Source: Arcobacter sp. F2176
Lineage (GTDB): Bacteria; Campylobacterota; Campylobacteria; Campylobacterales; Arcobacteraceae
Direction of reading: 5' to 3'
DNA: 64,000 nt
Assembly: GCF_004116465.1 (NCBI RefSeq)
Contig: NZ_PDJV01000007.1
Coordinates: 1-64,000 of the forward strand
The notes under the pieces are model-generated. The model was given only the letters and a program-made list of their open reading frames with translations. It made no database searches and was not told the origin of the DNA. Below are positions 7,978 to 16,732 of this stretch, one piece after another. Positions within the stretch are counted from its first letter, which is position 1. The number at the start of each line of letters is the position of its first letter. A program made the translations under genes and the position numbers.

Positions 7978-8649
7978 ATGAAACTATTAGATGATAAAGA
8001 AAAAATTTACCTTCTCGATGATAATAACTTTGATTTTCCGACACTAAATATGATGAAAGATGACTTAGTAGCAATTGGTGGTGATTTTCATCCTCAAAGA
8101 ATAGTCAATGCTTATCAAAATGGAATTTTCCCTTGGTTTATTGATGAATACAATTACATACATTGGTTTAGCCCCAAAAAAAGAATGGTTTTGTATCCTG
8201 AAGAGTTTAGACTAACAAAAAGTCTAAAAAGAGTGATAAAAAACAAAGGCTTTGTAATAAAATCAAACGAACGATTTGAAGATGTTATAAAATCATGTGC
8301 CAATATAAAAAGAAAACATGAAGATAGCACTTGGATAAGCCATGAATTTATCCAAGCTTATACAAATCTTTTTCATCTTGAATATGCCTTTTCCATAGAG
8401 TGTTATTTAGATGATAAACTTGTAGGTGGACTTTATGGATTACTTATAGGAGATGTCTTTTGTGGAGAGAGTATGTTTTCCCTAGAAAAAGATGCTTCAA
8501 AAGTAGCCTTTTATCACCTATGCAACCAAGCAAAACAAAATGGCATCAAAATAATAGATTGTCAAGTTTATAATGAGCATCTTGCTAGCTTGGGAGCAAA
8601 AGAGATACCTAGAGAAGAGTATTTTAAAATTTTAAAAAATAACTCATAA
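7978..8649 (+). CDS. aat: Leucyl/phenylalanyl-tRNA-protein transferase
   Basis: A 223-residue Aat. The signature GDFHPQRIVNAYQNGIFPWF is near residues 35-55, followed by IHWFSPKKRMVL, and the later blocks GGLYGLLIGDVFCGESMFS and LGAKEIPREEYF are all present. The enzyme adds Leu or Phe from charged tRNA to proteins with N-terminal Lys or Arg, marking them for ClpAP. The frame is open from a TTG at 7972, but the ATG at 7978 gives the usual N-terminus. Its end overlaps the end of the convergent MocR gene by 6 nt. Confidence 0.95.
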   Translation: MKLLDDKEKIYLLDDNNFDFPTLNMMKDDLVAIGGDFHPQRIVNAYQNGIFPWFIDEYNYIHWFSPKKRMVLYPEEFRLTKSLKRVIKNKGFVIKSNERFEDVIKSCANIKRKHEDSTWISHEFIQAYTNLFHLEYAFSIECYLDDKLVGGLYGLLIGDVFCGESMFSLEKDASKVAFYHLCNQAKQNGIKIIDCQVYNEHLASLGAKEIPREEYFKILKNNS

Positions 8650-10011
8650 GATACACTCATACCAAATCTTAGAAAAAGCACTTACTGCTTCTTGTATCTC
8701 TTCTTCTTTAAATCCACCAAATCCCATCATTAAGGCTTGCCATTCTCCTCCTGCTCTCTCTTTTGCATAATGAAGTTTTATTTTATTTTTTATTGCTAAT
8801 TTTTCTAATTTATCCCAATCAAAAGAAACTTTTGGACTAATATGTATAGCTAAACCTCCACCTTGATTTACTATTTTCACAGTTGTGCCTAATTTTTCTT
8901 CAAGTACTTTTTTCATGAGATAATGTTTCTTTTTATTGAGTGTTCTTATTTTCCGTAAATGACGTTCCCAATGACCTTCACTCATAAATTTTTCCAAAGT
9001 TTTTTGTGTAAATAGGCTTACTCTTGATTCAAAAGTATCATTAAACTCTTTTAATAAAAATCTTGGAATAACTAAATAACTAACTCTAATAGCAGGAGAA
9101 AGAGACTTAGAAAATGTTCCTACATAAACAACCCTATCAAAACTATCTAAACCTTGTAAAGCAGGTATGGGTCTAGTTTCATATGTTAATTCACTATCAT
9201 AATCATCTTCAATAATTAATGCTTCATTTTTTTCTGCCCAATCTAAAAGCCTCAATCTATTTGATATGGGCATAGCAACTCCCGTAGGATATTGATGAGA
9301 CGGAGTAATATAAACTAATTTTGCTTTTGACTTTTCTAGTTCTTTTAAATCAATCCCATTTTTATCAACTGGTATTTTTTTTATTTTATACTCACTTGAT
9401 TCAAAAACTTTTCTAGCTATATGATAACCAGGGTGTTCTATTGCTAAAGTATCATATTTTTTATTTATAAGTCTAATTATTAATCCTAAGGAATCATCAA
9501 ATCCATTACAAACAATAACCTGGCTAGCATTACACTTTACACCTCTAGATTCTATTAAATATTTAGCAATCTCATCTCTTAAGCCATATTCTCCTTGTCC
9601 ATCAGAATATCCCCCAAAATCAAGTCTCTCATCTATGGCTTTATTGAAAATTCTTTTCCATAATTTAAGAGGGAAAGAGTCCTTTTCCAATCTTGCTGGA
9701 TAAAAATTATAAATAAAATTATCAGCTTTTTGTTCATTTTCAATAGAAATAATACTATCATCATTAAAATTTTTATAATTTGTATCACTTACGAAGTATC
9801 CACTTTTTGGATAACTATCAATATAACCTTCTGCTACAAGTTGAGAATATGCACTTTCAACACTAGTTTTACTTAAGTTATATATTATGGCAACTTTTCT
9901 TATGGATTGAAGTTTATCGCCAACTTTTAGATTATGGATTACTTCTTTTTTTATCTCTTCATATAACTGAATATGTAAAGGTGTTTTACTATTTTTATCA
10001 ATAAAATACAA
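8644..10011 (-). CDS. MocR-type GntR/aminotransferase transcription regulator
   Basis: A 455-residue fusion of a GntR winged-helix domain (about 1-75; PLHIQLYEEIKKEV, SIRKVAIIYNLSKTSVESAY) to a fold-type I aminotransferase-like domain. The PLP region is intact: EDDYDSEL and YVGTFSKSLSPAIRVSY, the latter with the Schiff-base lysine. The frame extends to 10053, but a perfect AGGAGG at 10018-10023 sits six bases before the TTG at 10011, which gives the standard start YFIDKNSKTPLHIQ. It faces the molybdopterin-oxidoreductase operon across 88 bases and may control it. Many MocR proteins sense PLP or amino-acid-like ligands. Confidence 0.9.
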   Translation of the reverse strand: MYFIDKNSKTPLHIQLYEEIKKEVIHNLKVGDKLQSIRKVAIIYNLSKTSVESAYSQLVAEGYIDSYPKSGYFVSDTNYKNFNDDSIISIENEQKADNFIYNFYPARLEKDSFPLKLWKRIFNKAIDERLDFGGYSDGQGEYGLRDEIAKYLIESRGVKCNASQVIVCNGFDDSLGLIIRLINKKYDTLAIEHPGYHIARKVFESSEYKIKKIPVDKNGIDLKELEKSKAKLVYITPSHQYPTGVAMPISNRLRLLDWAEKNEALIIEDDYDSELTYETRPIPALQGLDSFDRVVYVGTFSKSLSPAIRVSYLVIPRFLLKEFNDTFESRVSLFTQKTLEKFMSEGHWERHLRKIRTLNKKKHYLMKKVLEEKLGTTVKIVNQGGGLAIHISPKVSFDWDKLEKLAIKNKIKLHYAKERAGGEWQALMMGFGGFKEEEIQEAVSAFSKIWYECIL

Positions 10012-10099
10012 AACTGTCCTCCTATTTTGTAAATATTTTGGCACTTGTCTCAAGTACAGATAAATGATATATTATCACAAATAAAATAAAAGGTTGAAT

Positions 10100-11677
10100 A
10101 TGAAATTAACAGCATGTCCAATGGATTGTTTTGATGCTTGTAAAGTTGTATATAAAGATGGTACCTGTAAACCAAGTGATGACTATATCACAAACAAAAA
10201 ACTTTGTAAAAACTTTGCATATCTTATACAAGAAAAAAATATTATCGATAAAAATTTAAATGAAACACTAAAAAAAGTTGCAAATAAATTGAAAGAACCT
10301 AATCAAAAGATTTTATACTACAAAGGCACTGGGAATATGGGTGTTATGCAAAAAGTACCAATGAAGTTTTTTGAAAAAATTGGTGCTACCTTTGCAGTTG
10401 GTGATATTTGCTGTGCTGGAGGTGAAGCTGGTATAGAAATGGGTAGAAAATATAGTATAAACCCAAATATTGAAGATCTTCAAGCAAGTGAAGTGATTTT
10501 AGTTTGGGGAAGAAACTTTACACAAACATCAGCTCATATTTATAAACTTGTTAAAGACAAAATATTTATCACTATTGACCCAGTAAAAACACCAATAGCT
10601 AAAAAATCTGAAGTTTTTTTACAAATACCTCCCAAAGGAGATTATCTTTTGGCAAAATTATTACAAAAAGCTTTAGACAATGAAGATATTGATATAGATG
10701 ATTTAAATAAACTCAATATCACACAAGAACAATTTAATAAAACAATAGAACTATTAACTAAAAACAAAGTATCAGCAATGATTGGAATTGGAGCTCAAAA
10801 ATATAAAGAGGGTGCAATTATAATCCATGAGATGGATAAAGTTTTTAATAAACTAAATCTTTTTGATGGTAAAAACAGAGGGGTTTGGTATTTAGGAAGT
10901 GGTACATATCCTTTTGAAAATAAAATCTCTGTAAAACCTACTAAAACCTGTACTTATGCTGATATTAAATTTGATGATTATGATGTAGTATTTATACAAG
11001 CTGCAAACCCTGTAATATCTGCACCAAACACTCAATATCTTATAGAGTCTTTGAAAAATACCTTTGTAATATTTATGGGTACAACTGCAAACGAAACTTC
11101 AAAATACGCAGATATCATCATCCCTGCAAAGACTTTTTTACAAAAAAAAGATGTGAGAGCAAGTTATGGACATGATGAAGTTACATTCTGTGAAGTATGT
11201 GAAGAGAATGATTATGCTATAAGTGAATATGATCTTACTTCATATTTGTTCAAAGAGTTTGGTTTTGATGGACTTCTTAGTGAAGATGAATATCTTGATT
11301 GTTTTAAGACTAAAATTAACGACAAACCAGATATAAACTTTATCAACCATGATACAAAAAATGTAGAACTATTAGATTTAAAAGATGATGAATTTTATCT
11401 TATCACCTCTAAAAATACAGATAATTTGAACTCACAATTTAAATATGATGATTATGCTTATGTTCATCCAAGTAAGGGATTTGCTGATAATCAATTAGTA
11501 ACAATATCATCTAAGATTGATTCTATACAAATCAAAGTGAAAAATGATGAAAGAATTTATTCAAATTCTATATTAATCTATGCAGGTAATAAGCAAGTAA
11601 ATAGACTCACCTCAAATGAAATAAGTGATTGTGGCACTAATGCAACTTTTCAAGATATAAAATTGACTGTAGGATAA
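10100..11677 (+). CDS. Molybdopterin-dependent oxidoreductase (short formate-dehydrogenase-like)
   Basis: A 525-residue catalytic-subunit-like protein of the DMSO reductase superfamily, shorter than usual (typically over 650). The N-terminus CPMDCFDAC plus a later Cys in KKLCKNF fits a [4Fe-4S] site. ILYYKGTGNMGVMQ, GDICCAGGEAGIEMG, ILVWGRNFTQTSAH and FMGTTANETSKYADIIIPA are cofactor-binding blocks of the family. The C-terminal part ends in the domain that contacts the pterin (NRLTSNEISDCGTNATFQD). No Tat signal, so it is cytoplasmic. The ATG at 10100 follows AAAAGG; a TTG at 10094 is less likely. Next gene 11 nt downstream. The substrate is unknown. Confidence 0.85.
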   Translation: MKLTACPMDCFDACKVVYKDGTCKPSDDYITNKKLCKNFAYLIQEKNIIDKNLNETLKKVANKLKEPNQKILYYKGTGNMGVMQKVPMKFFEKIGATFAVGDICCAGGEAGIEMGRKYSINPNIEDLQASEVILVWGRNFTQTSAHIYKLVKDKIFITIDPVKTPIAKKSEVFLQIPPKGDYLLAKLLQKALDNEDIDIDDLNKLNITQEQFNKTIELLTKNKVSAMIGIGAQKYKEGAIIIHEMDKVFNKLNLFDGKNRGVWYLGSGTYPFENKISVKPTKTCTYADIKFDDYDVVFIQAANPVISAPNTQYLIESLKNTFVIFMGTTANETSKYADIIIPAKTFLQKKDVRASYGHDEVTFCEVCEENDYAISEYDLTSYLFKEFGFDGLLSEDEYLDCFKTKINDKPDINFINHDTKNVELLDLKDDEFYLITSKNTDNLNSQFKYDDYAYVHPSKGFADNQLVTISSKIDSIQIKVKNDERIYSNSILIYAGNKQVNRLTSNEISDCGTNATFQDIKLTVG

Positions 11678-11688
11678 AGGAGATTAAA

Positions 11689-12270
11689 GTGAACATAGGT
11701 ATTTATATTTATGATAATGCCGAAGTTTTAGATTTTTCTGGACCTTTTGAAGTATTTTCTGTGGCTTCTAGATTTTTAGATGAGAAGGAAAAATTTAATG
11801 TTTTTTTGATAAGTGAAAAAGAGCCTACTATTACAGCACGAGGTAATTATAAAATCAACTCACACTATAATTTTGAAAATGTACCTCAAACTGATGTCCT
11901 AATTGTAGTTGGTGGAGTGCATACAGAAGAGGTAAAAAAAACAACTGTAATAAAGTGGATAAAAGAGCAATCAAAAAATACAAAAATAGTAGCCTCTGTT
12001 TGTACAGGTGCTTTTTTATTAGCCGAGGCAAAAATTATTACAAATCACACAGTAACAACACATTGGGAAGATATTCCTGATTTAAGAAATGATTATCCAA
12101 ATCTAAATGTAGTTGAAAATGTAAGATGGGTAGATGAAGAAAATATACTCACAAGTGCTGGAATTTCAGCAGGTATTGATATGAGTTTACACCTTGTTTC
12201 AAAAATAAAAAATCTAGACTTAGCTAATCAAACTGCAAAACAGATGCAATTTGATTGGATAAAAAGTTAA
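11689..12270 (+). CDS. DJ-1/PfpI family protein
   Basis: A 193-residue class I glutamine-amidotransferase-like protein. The nucleophile elbow is VASVCTGAFLLAEA with the reactive cysteine. The N-terminal EVLDFSGPFEVFSVA supplies the acidic partner residue, and THWEDIPDL follows, as in the subgroup related to isonitrile hydratase and to the ligand domain of GlxA regulators. It has no DNA-binding domain. The start is GTG with AAAGGAG six bases upstream. It is second in the four-gene run. The activity is not predictable. Confidence 0.85.
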   Translation: MNIGIYIYDNAEVLDFSGPFEVFSVASRFLDEKEKFNVFLISEKEPTITARGNYKINSHYNFENVPQTDVLIVVGGVHTEEVKKTTVIKWIKEQSKNTKIVASVCTGAFLLAEAKIITNHTVTTHWEDIPDLRNDYPNLNVVENVRWVDEENILTSAGISAGIDMSLHLVSKIKNLDLANQTAKQMQFDWIKS

Positions 12271-12279
12271 GGTAAAAAA

Positions 12280-12879
12280 ATGCAAAAAATTGTAGAAATA
12301 ACAGATAAAAAAATGATAAAAGAAGTTTTAGATAAGGCAGAGTATGGAACTCTTGCTTTATGTATAGATGATAAGCCCTACTCTCTTCCTATTAATTTCG
12401 TAGAATATAACAATGAAATATTTTTTCATGGGGCAAAAAAGGGTAAAAAAATAGATTATATAAATAAAAATGCAAATGCAAGTTTTTCAGTAGTAGAAGC
12501 TTATTCTCTACTTCCATCTTATTTTAGTACAGATACAGGAAATGCAGCACCAGCAACACACCTTTTTAAATCTATAATTATCGACGGTAAAATTGAGTTT
12601 GTAGAAGATTATAATGAAAAAGCCCAAGCCCTAGAAGCCTTGATGAAAAAATATCAAAAAGAGGGAAACTATACACCACTACATGATTCTATGTATGAAA
12701 AAATCATCACTGCAACTTGTATATATAAACTTATACCTGAGCAAACAAAGGCAAAATTTAAATTAGGACAAGCCTTTACAAAAGAGAGATATGAAAGAGT
12801 AACAAGCCATTTAAAAGAACGAGGAACACCAAAAGATTTGGAAACGTTGAAGTTAATTGAAGAGTTTAAAAGAGTATAA
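12280..12879 (+). CDS. Pyridoxamine 5'-phosphate oxidase-fold flavin-binding protein
   Basis: A 199-residue protein of the split-barrel PPOX superfamily, NimA-like branch: LDKAEYGTLALCIDDKPYSLPINF near residues 15-40, then FFHGAKKGKKIDYINKN, a phosphate/flavin-binding block. Members bind FMN, F420 or heme. It begins 9 nt after the DJ-1 gene with AAGG before the ATG, so it belongs to the same unit. With a PLP-binding MocR regulator nearby, a link to vitamin B6 or flavin chemistry is possible but unproved. Confidence 0.82.
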   Translation: MQKIVEITDKKMIKEVLDKAEYGTLALCIDDKPYSLPINFVEYNNEIFFHGAKKGKKIDYINKNANASFSVVEAYSLLPSYFSTDTGNAAPATHLFKSIIIDGKIEFVEDYNEKAQALEALMKKYQKEGNYTPLHDSMYEKIITATCIYKLIPEQTKAKFKLGQAFTKERYERVTSHLKERGTPKDLETLKLIEEFKRV

Positions 12880-12910
12880 TATTTTGTAAAAAATATTAAA
12901 AAGAGAAGAA

Positions 12911-13483
12911 ATGGCACTAAATGACAAATTAAAATGGGATAAAAAATATCAAAATACGCCCTCACTACTTGAAAAAAGAGAGCCTAGTAAAAAACTAATA
13001 CACTTACTTACAAAAGTAAAAGGCAAAAAAGCTCTTGATGTGGCTAGTGGAGCTGGTAGAAATTCTATTTATCTTGCATCAAAGGGTTTTGATGTTGAAT
13101 CAATAGATATTTCTCAAGTTGCCCTAGATGAACTTGATAAAAAGGGCTTTAGTAATATTACTTGTAAACTAGTTGATTTAGATGAATATGAAGTATCTAA
13201 AAATGCCTATGACCTTATCATCATGACAAACTTTCTTGATAGAAAACTAATACCCAAATTAGCCTCTGCACTCAAAACTGATGGTATACTATTTATTGAG
13301 ACTTATATGCATGATGAGATAAATGAAAAACCACCATCAAATCCTGATTTTTTATTACAAAAAGGTGAATTAAAAAGTTTTTTTAGTGATGAATTTGAGA
13401 TTTTAGATTATGATGAATTTGAAAATGAAGCTTATGAATTATATAGAATGAAAAAACAATCAATAGAAGTAAAAAAACACTAA
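12911..13483 (+). CDS. Class I SAM-dependent methyltransferase (TehB-like)
   Basis: A 190-residue Rossmann methyltransferase. The SAM-binding motif I is KALDVASGAGRNSIYLASKGF (about residues 39-60) with the acidic motif II VESIDIS. The later FIETYM and PDFLLQKGELKSFF match the tellurite-resistance TehB/Tam-like group, which often starts WDKKYQ as this one does. GAGAAG precedes the ATG. It is the last gene of the run and is followed by a hairpin. The substrate is not predictable. Confidence 0.87.
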   Translation: MALNDKLKWDKKYQNTPSLLEKREPSKKLIHLLTKVKGKKALDVASGAGRNSIYLASKGFDVESIDISQVALDELDKKGFSNITCKLVDLDEYEVSKNAYDLIIMTNFLDRKLIPKLASALKTDGILFIETYMHDEINEKPPSNPDFLLQKGELKSFFSDEFEILDYDEFENEAYELYRMKKQSIEVKKH

Positions 13484-13494
13484 AAATCTATTCT

Positions 13495-13517
13495 AAGGAC
13501 TTACATAGTAAGTCCTT
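13495..13517. terminator. Hairpin between convergent genes
   Basis: A 9-bp perfect stem (13495-13503 with 13509-13517, 5-nt loop) lies after the methyltransferase gene and overlaps the last codon of the convergent oxidoreductase gene. It probably acts as a terminator for the plus-strand run. The following T-run is short. Confidence 0.6.
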
Positions 13518-14085
13518 AATTAGCCTCAGCCAAATATTTAAATAATGAAGTAGACCAATCTTGTTTCGACAAAATATCTCTGTACTCTAAAGCTTTTTCT
13601 TTGAGCTCTTCATCTGTTATTTTTAAAGCACGATGAACTGTAAATGTAGAGGTAAAAGTCAGATGAATAAACTTTGCAGTTATCTCAAAAGGTTTTAATA
13701 TCTCATTAATACTTGCTTGTATATATGCTCCTGATTGATATGCATATTCTGGTGAGCCAATTGTAATTGCTATTTTAAACTCTTTGTTTGCAAGTTTATA
13801 ACCATCACTTCCATATGCAAAACCATATTCCAAAACTTTATCTTGCCAATCTTTTAATAAGCCAGGAGAACTAAACCAATAAAGGGGAAACTGAAATACA
13901 ATCCTATCATGTTCTAAAAGAAGTTTTTGTTCTTCTTTTACATCAATATCATCAAAGGATTTATACTTTGAATACAAATCATTAATAGTTACAAAAGGCT
14001 CATCTTTTATACTATTAATCATCTCTTTATTTAGTCTTGATTCTTTCATATTAGGATGAGCTAATATAACCAATGTTTTTTTCAT
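13516..14085 (-). CDS. NAD(P)H-dependent quinone reductase-like flavoprotein
   Basis: A 189-residue flavodoxin-fold protein of the NQO1/KefF/MdaB group. It begins TLVILAHPNMKESRLNKEM (FMN-phosphate loop) and has the hallmark FQFPLYWFSSPGLLKDWQDKVL (about residues 68-89) and FAYGSDGYKL. Members reduce quinones or similar electrophiles by two electrons. AAGGAAGG precedes the ATG. The promoter region contains an inverted repeat of HxlR-operator type (separate entry), which would fit redox- or quinone-controlled expression. Confidence 0.88.
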   Translation of the reverse strand: MKKTLVILAHPNMKESRLNKEMINSIKDEPFVTINDLYSKYKSFDDIDVKEEQKLLLEHDRIVFQFPLYWFSSPGLLKDWQDKVLEYGFAYGSDGYKLANKEFKIAITIGSPEYAYQSGAYIQASINEILKPFEITAKFIHLTFTSTFTVHRALKITDEELKEKALEYRDILSKQDWSTSLFKYLAEAN

Positions 14086-14100
14086 TATACCTTCCTTATA

Positions 14101-14132
14101 TTCTATTACATTACTTTAGGTAAGTAATAGAA
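14101..14132. promoter_or_regulatory. Inverted repeat, candidate operator of the quinone reductase gene
   Basis: Perfect 9-nt arms (14101-14109 and 14124-14132) enclose a second, inner palindrome ACTTTAGGTAAGT. It begins 16 bases upstream of the start codon. The inner core resembles HxlR-family operators; no regulator gene lies nearby. Confidence 0.45.
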
Positions 14133-14199
14133 GTATAGTATAATATAAGATTTTAAACAATACTTAAAAACTTAAAATAAAAACTTTTCTAAATATTAC

Positions 14200-14979
14200 T
14201 TATTTTAACTCTCCACTTGTCTCATACTTATTTAAATAGCCTCTTGGAGTAAGAACTAAACCATTTTTTGTAAGTTTTGTATTTGAGTTGCAAATTATAA
14301 TTATTGTGTTCATGCCTACTTTTTCATGATTAATATTTTCTTTTATTAACTCAGTTGTAGTAGTGATAGTTATGTTTTCCTTTTCATCTCTTCCTACATT
14401 TTGAGCAATGATTGCTATTCGCTCCTCGACCTCATCAAGTCTAGCAAGAAAGTTTTGATATGGTAGAATTCTTTTTTTCGATTTTGGATTGTATATTCCC
14501 ATAACAAAATCACACTCTAAAGCAGACTTAACTCTCTTATCTATTAAATTTATATCTGTTAATCTATCAGATAAAGAAATTATCGCAAAATCTTGAGACA
14601 CAGGAGCTCCAACCTTTGAAGCTGCTGCTAAAAATGAAGTCACGCCAGGAAGAGAAATAAGCTCGATACTATCCCATAGATTCTTTTCATCTATTAATTC
14701 AACTATTAATGTTGCCATACCAAATACATTGGCATCTCCATTTGAGATTATACAAGTAGTTTTACCTTGCTTTGCATATTCTATTGCTTGTGTACATCTT
14801 TCAATCTCATGGGTCATACCTGAAGTATAAACCTCTTTATCTTCTAGTATACTTTTAAGTTCCCTTGCATATTTAGTATAAGATACTACTACCTCACACT
14901 CAGCTATTGCTCTTCTAGCCTCTGGAGTTATATAATGAACTCCCCCTGCTCCACTACTTACTATATATAATCTATTCAC
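14200..14979 (-). CDS. cbiH: Precorrin-3B/cobalt-factor III C17-methyltransferase
   Basis: A 259-residue tetrapyrrole methylase of normal length. It starts LYIVSSGAGGVHYITPEARRAI, with VVSYTKYARE, the GMTHEIERC block and CIISNGDANVFGMA, then FVMGIYNPKSKKR, all typical of CobJ/CbiH. It methylates C17 and contracts the ring. GTG start; the start overlaps the stop of cbiG by one base. It is the last gene of the cobalamin operon; no strong terminator is visible downstream. Confidence 0.93.
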   Translation of the reverse strand: MNRLYIVSSGAGGVHYITPEARRAIAECEVVVSYTKYARELKSILEDKEVYTSGMTHEIERCTQAIEYAKQGKTTCIISNGDANVFGMATLIVELIDEKNLWDSIELISLPGVTSFLAAASKVGAPVSQDFAIISLSDRLTDINLIDKRVKSALECDFVMGIYNPKSKKRILPYQNFLARLDEVEERIAIIAQNVGRDEKENITITTTTELIKENINHEKVGMNTIIIICNSNTKLTKNGLVLTPRGYLNKYETSGELK

Positions 14980-15995
14980 TAAACTGCCCCTGCAATTGTT
15001 ATTTTCTTTTCATATACCTCTTTAGGTATTATCAACTCTTTGTATTTGGATACCAACACACTTGATGGCTCTGCTACACCTTTTAGCCCAAAGAACTTTT
15101 TAGCTTGTGAAGGACTAAACTCACCCTCTAAAGCATTTATTTGTTTTTCATCAAAGAACTTAATATCAAAGTTATATTTCTTTGCAAAAGTTAAAAGCCC
15201 TACTTCATCATTTTTTGCTTCAAAGGAAGCTATATTTTCTATTTGTTCTAAATCTAAATTATATTTATCTAAAAAGTATAAAAAAGCTTTTTCTATATCT
15301 TCAAAACTTGTATTTCTATTACATCCCATACCTAAATATATTTTTGGTTTTAACTGTAACTTATCACTTGATTTTAAAGGATTTATGATTACTGTATTTT
15401 CATCAATTTCATCAACACTAATTAAGTGCAAATTATTTTTATCATCAATAGCTTCAAAAATATTTTTATAGGTAAATATCTTTACTTTTTGTTTGTTTAT
15501 TAGTCTATTTGAGATATTTGCTAACTTATTTAAATTCTCTATTTTCATGCCATTTCTTTTGGCAAATATATCAAATGCAAATACCTTTACTTGGTCCGTT
15601 GCAGTTGATATAAAATTTATACAACCATCTATTTTCTTTGCAATTACATCACTTAACTCATTTGCTCCACCAATATGTCCACTAAGTAAAGGTATAACCT
15701 TTGACAAATCCATACTCATAACTAAAACTGCTGGATCTGTTGCTTTACTTTCAAGAAGTGGTGCAATCTTCCTTACAACTATTCCCATGGCAAGTATGCA
15801 AATAATAGCATCATATTTTTTCCAGCCATTTTCTAAAACAGAATCAATCTTTTCATAACAAATAAGTTTGTCAAAATCAGATTGTAAATCTTTTTTTCCA
15901 TATATATCAACTTCGTAGTCATCTAAATAGCTATTTAATTTTATTGCACTATTTAGACTTGGTTGATTTATAGAGATTATTGCTATTTTTAACAT
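14979..15995 (-). CDS. cbiG: Cobalt-precorrin-5A hydrolase
   Basis: A 338-residue CbiG. The N-terminal domain has IICILAMGIVVRKIAPLLESK and VIPLLSGHIGGANELSDVIA. The C-terminal domain has LGMGCNRNTSFEDIEKAF and the end block GLKGVAEPSSVL. It opens the delta-lactone of cobalt-precorrin-5A and releases acetaldehyde, a step specific to the anaerobic route. It overlaps its neighbours by 1 and 7 bases. Confidence 0.94.
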   Translation of the reverse strand: MLKIAIISINQPSLNSAIKLNSYLDDYEVDIYGKKDLQSDFDKLICYEKIDSVLENGWKKYDAIICILAMGIVVRKIAPLLESKATDPAVLVMSMDLSKVIPLLSGHIGGANELSDVIAKKIDGCINFISTATDQVKVFAFDIFAKRNGMKIENLNKLANISNRLINKQKVKIFTYKNIFEAIDDKNNLHLISVDEIDENTVIINPLKSSDKLQLKPKIYLGMGCNRNTSFEDIEKAFLYFLDKYNLDLEQIENIASFEAKNDEVGLLTFAKKYNFDIKFFDEKQINALEGEFSPSQAKKFFGLKGVAEPSSVLVSKYKELIIPKEVYEKKITIAGAV

Positions 15996-16732
15996 TTATT
16001 TATCCCTAACTCTTTTATTAGAGGCTTTACATAAAGATGTGATTCTTCTGTCTCTTTTTGATTTAAATACTCTCCAAAAAGTATAAGAGCTACACCTTTT
16101 ATATGTGATACTTTATTTTGAATATCTGAAATTGTTCCTTTGTATATCTTCTCTTCTTTCCATGTAGCTTTTTCCACAACCCAACAAGGTGTATCAGGAC
16201 TATAATCTAACTCTAAAGCCTTCTTTTTTAACTTATTTAAAAGTAAGATTGATAAATAAAAAGCCAAAGATGAGTTTTTACAAGCTAGTATATTTTCTAG
16301 TTTCTCAGGATTTGGTGTTTTACCTTCTACTCTTGTTAATATAATTGTTTGAGAGACTCCGGGAATAGTATATTCTATGCCTAAACTAGCAGCTGCACCA
16401 AAAGCAGCTGTAATTCCTGGTATTACACTGTATTTTATATTTTGCTCATTTAAGTATTCGATTTGTTTTGCAATAGTTGAATAAATAGATGGATCACCTG
16501 TATGAACTCTTGCCACTATTTTATCTTTGTGTTTAGATAAAAACTCAAAGATTTCAGGATACTTCATACCTTGAGAATCAACTATTAAGGCATCATCTTT
16601 ACACCAAGAGAGTACTTCTTTTGGAACAAGTGAGCCTGTATATAAAACTGCATCTGCTTTTTTTAAGATATTCATAGCCTTTACAGTTATAAGTTCAGGG
16701 TCACCAGGACCTGCACCTATGAAATATATCAT
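15989..16732 (-). CDS. cbiF: Cobalt-precorrin-4 C11-methyltransferase
   Basis: A 247-residue methylase with the hallmark MIYFIGAGPGDPELITVKA, YTGSLVPKEVLSW, ARVHTGDPSIYSTIAKQI and IPGVSQTIILTR, as in CobM/CbiF. It overlaps cbiE/T at ATGA (4 nt) and cbiG by 7 nt, so translation is coupled. Confidence 0.95.
   Translation of the reverse strand: MIYFIGAGPGDPELITVKAMNILKKADAVLYTGSLVPKEVLSWCKDDALIVDSQGMKYPEIFEFLSKHKDKIVARVHTGDPSIYSTIAKQIEYLNEQNIKYSVIPGITAAFGAAASLGIEYTIPGVSQTIILTRVEGKTPNPEKLENILACKNSSLAFYLSILLLNKLKKKALELDYSPDTPCWVVEKATWKEEKIYKGTISDIQNKVSHIKGVALILFGEYLNQKETEESHLYVKPLIKELGINKC

Noticed and set aside
15040-15858. Plus-strand open frames opposite cbiG
   Set aside because: They lie antisense to a clear cbiG gene, have no ribosome sites and are rich in Phe, Leu and Ser as expected from reversed Lys/Asn-rich codons.
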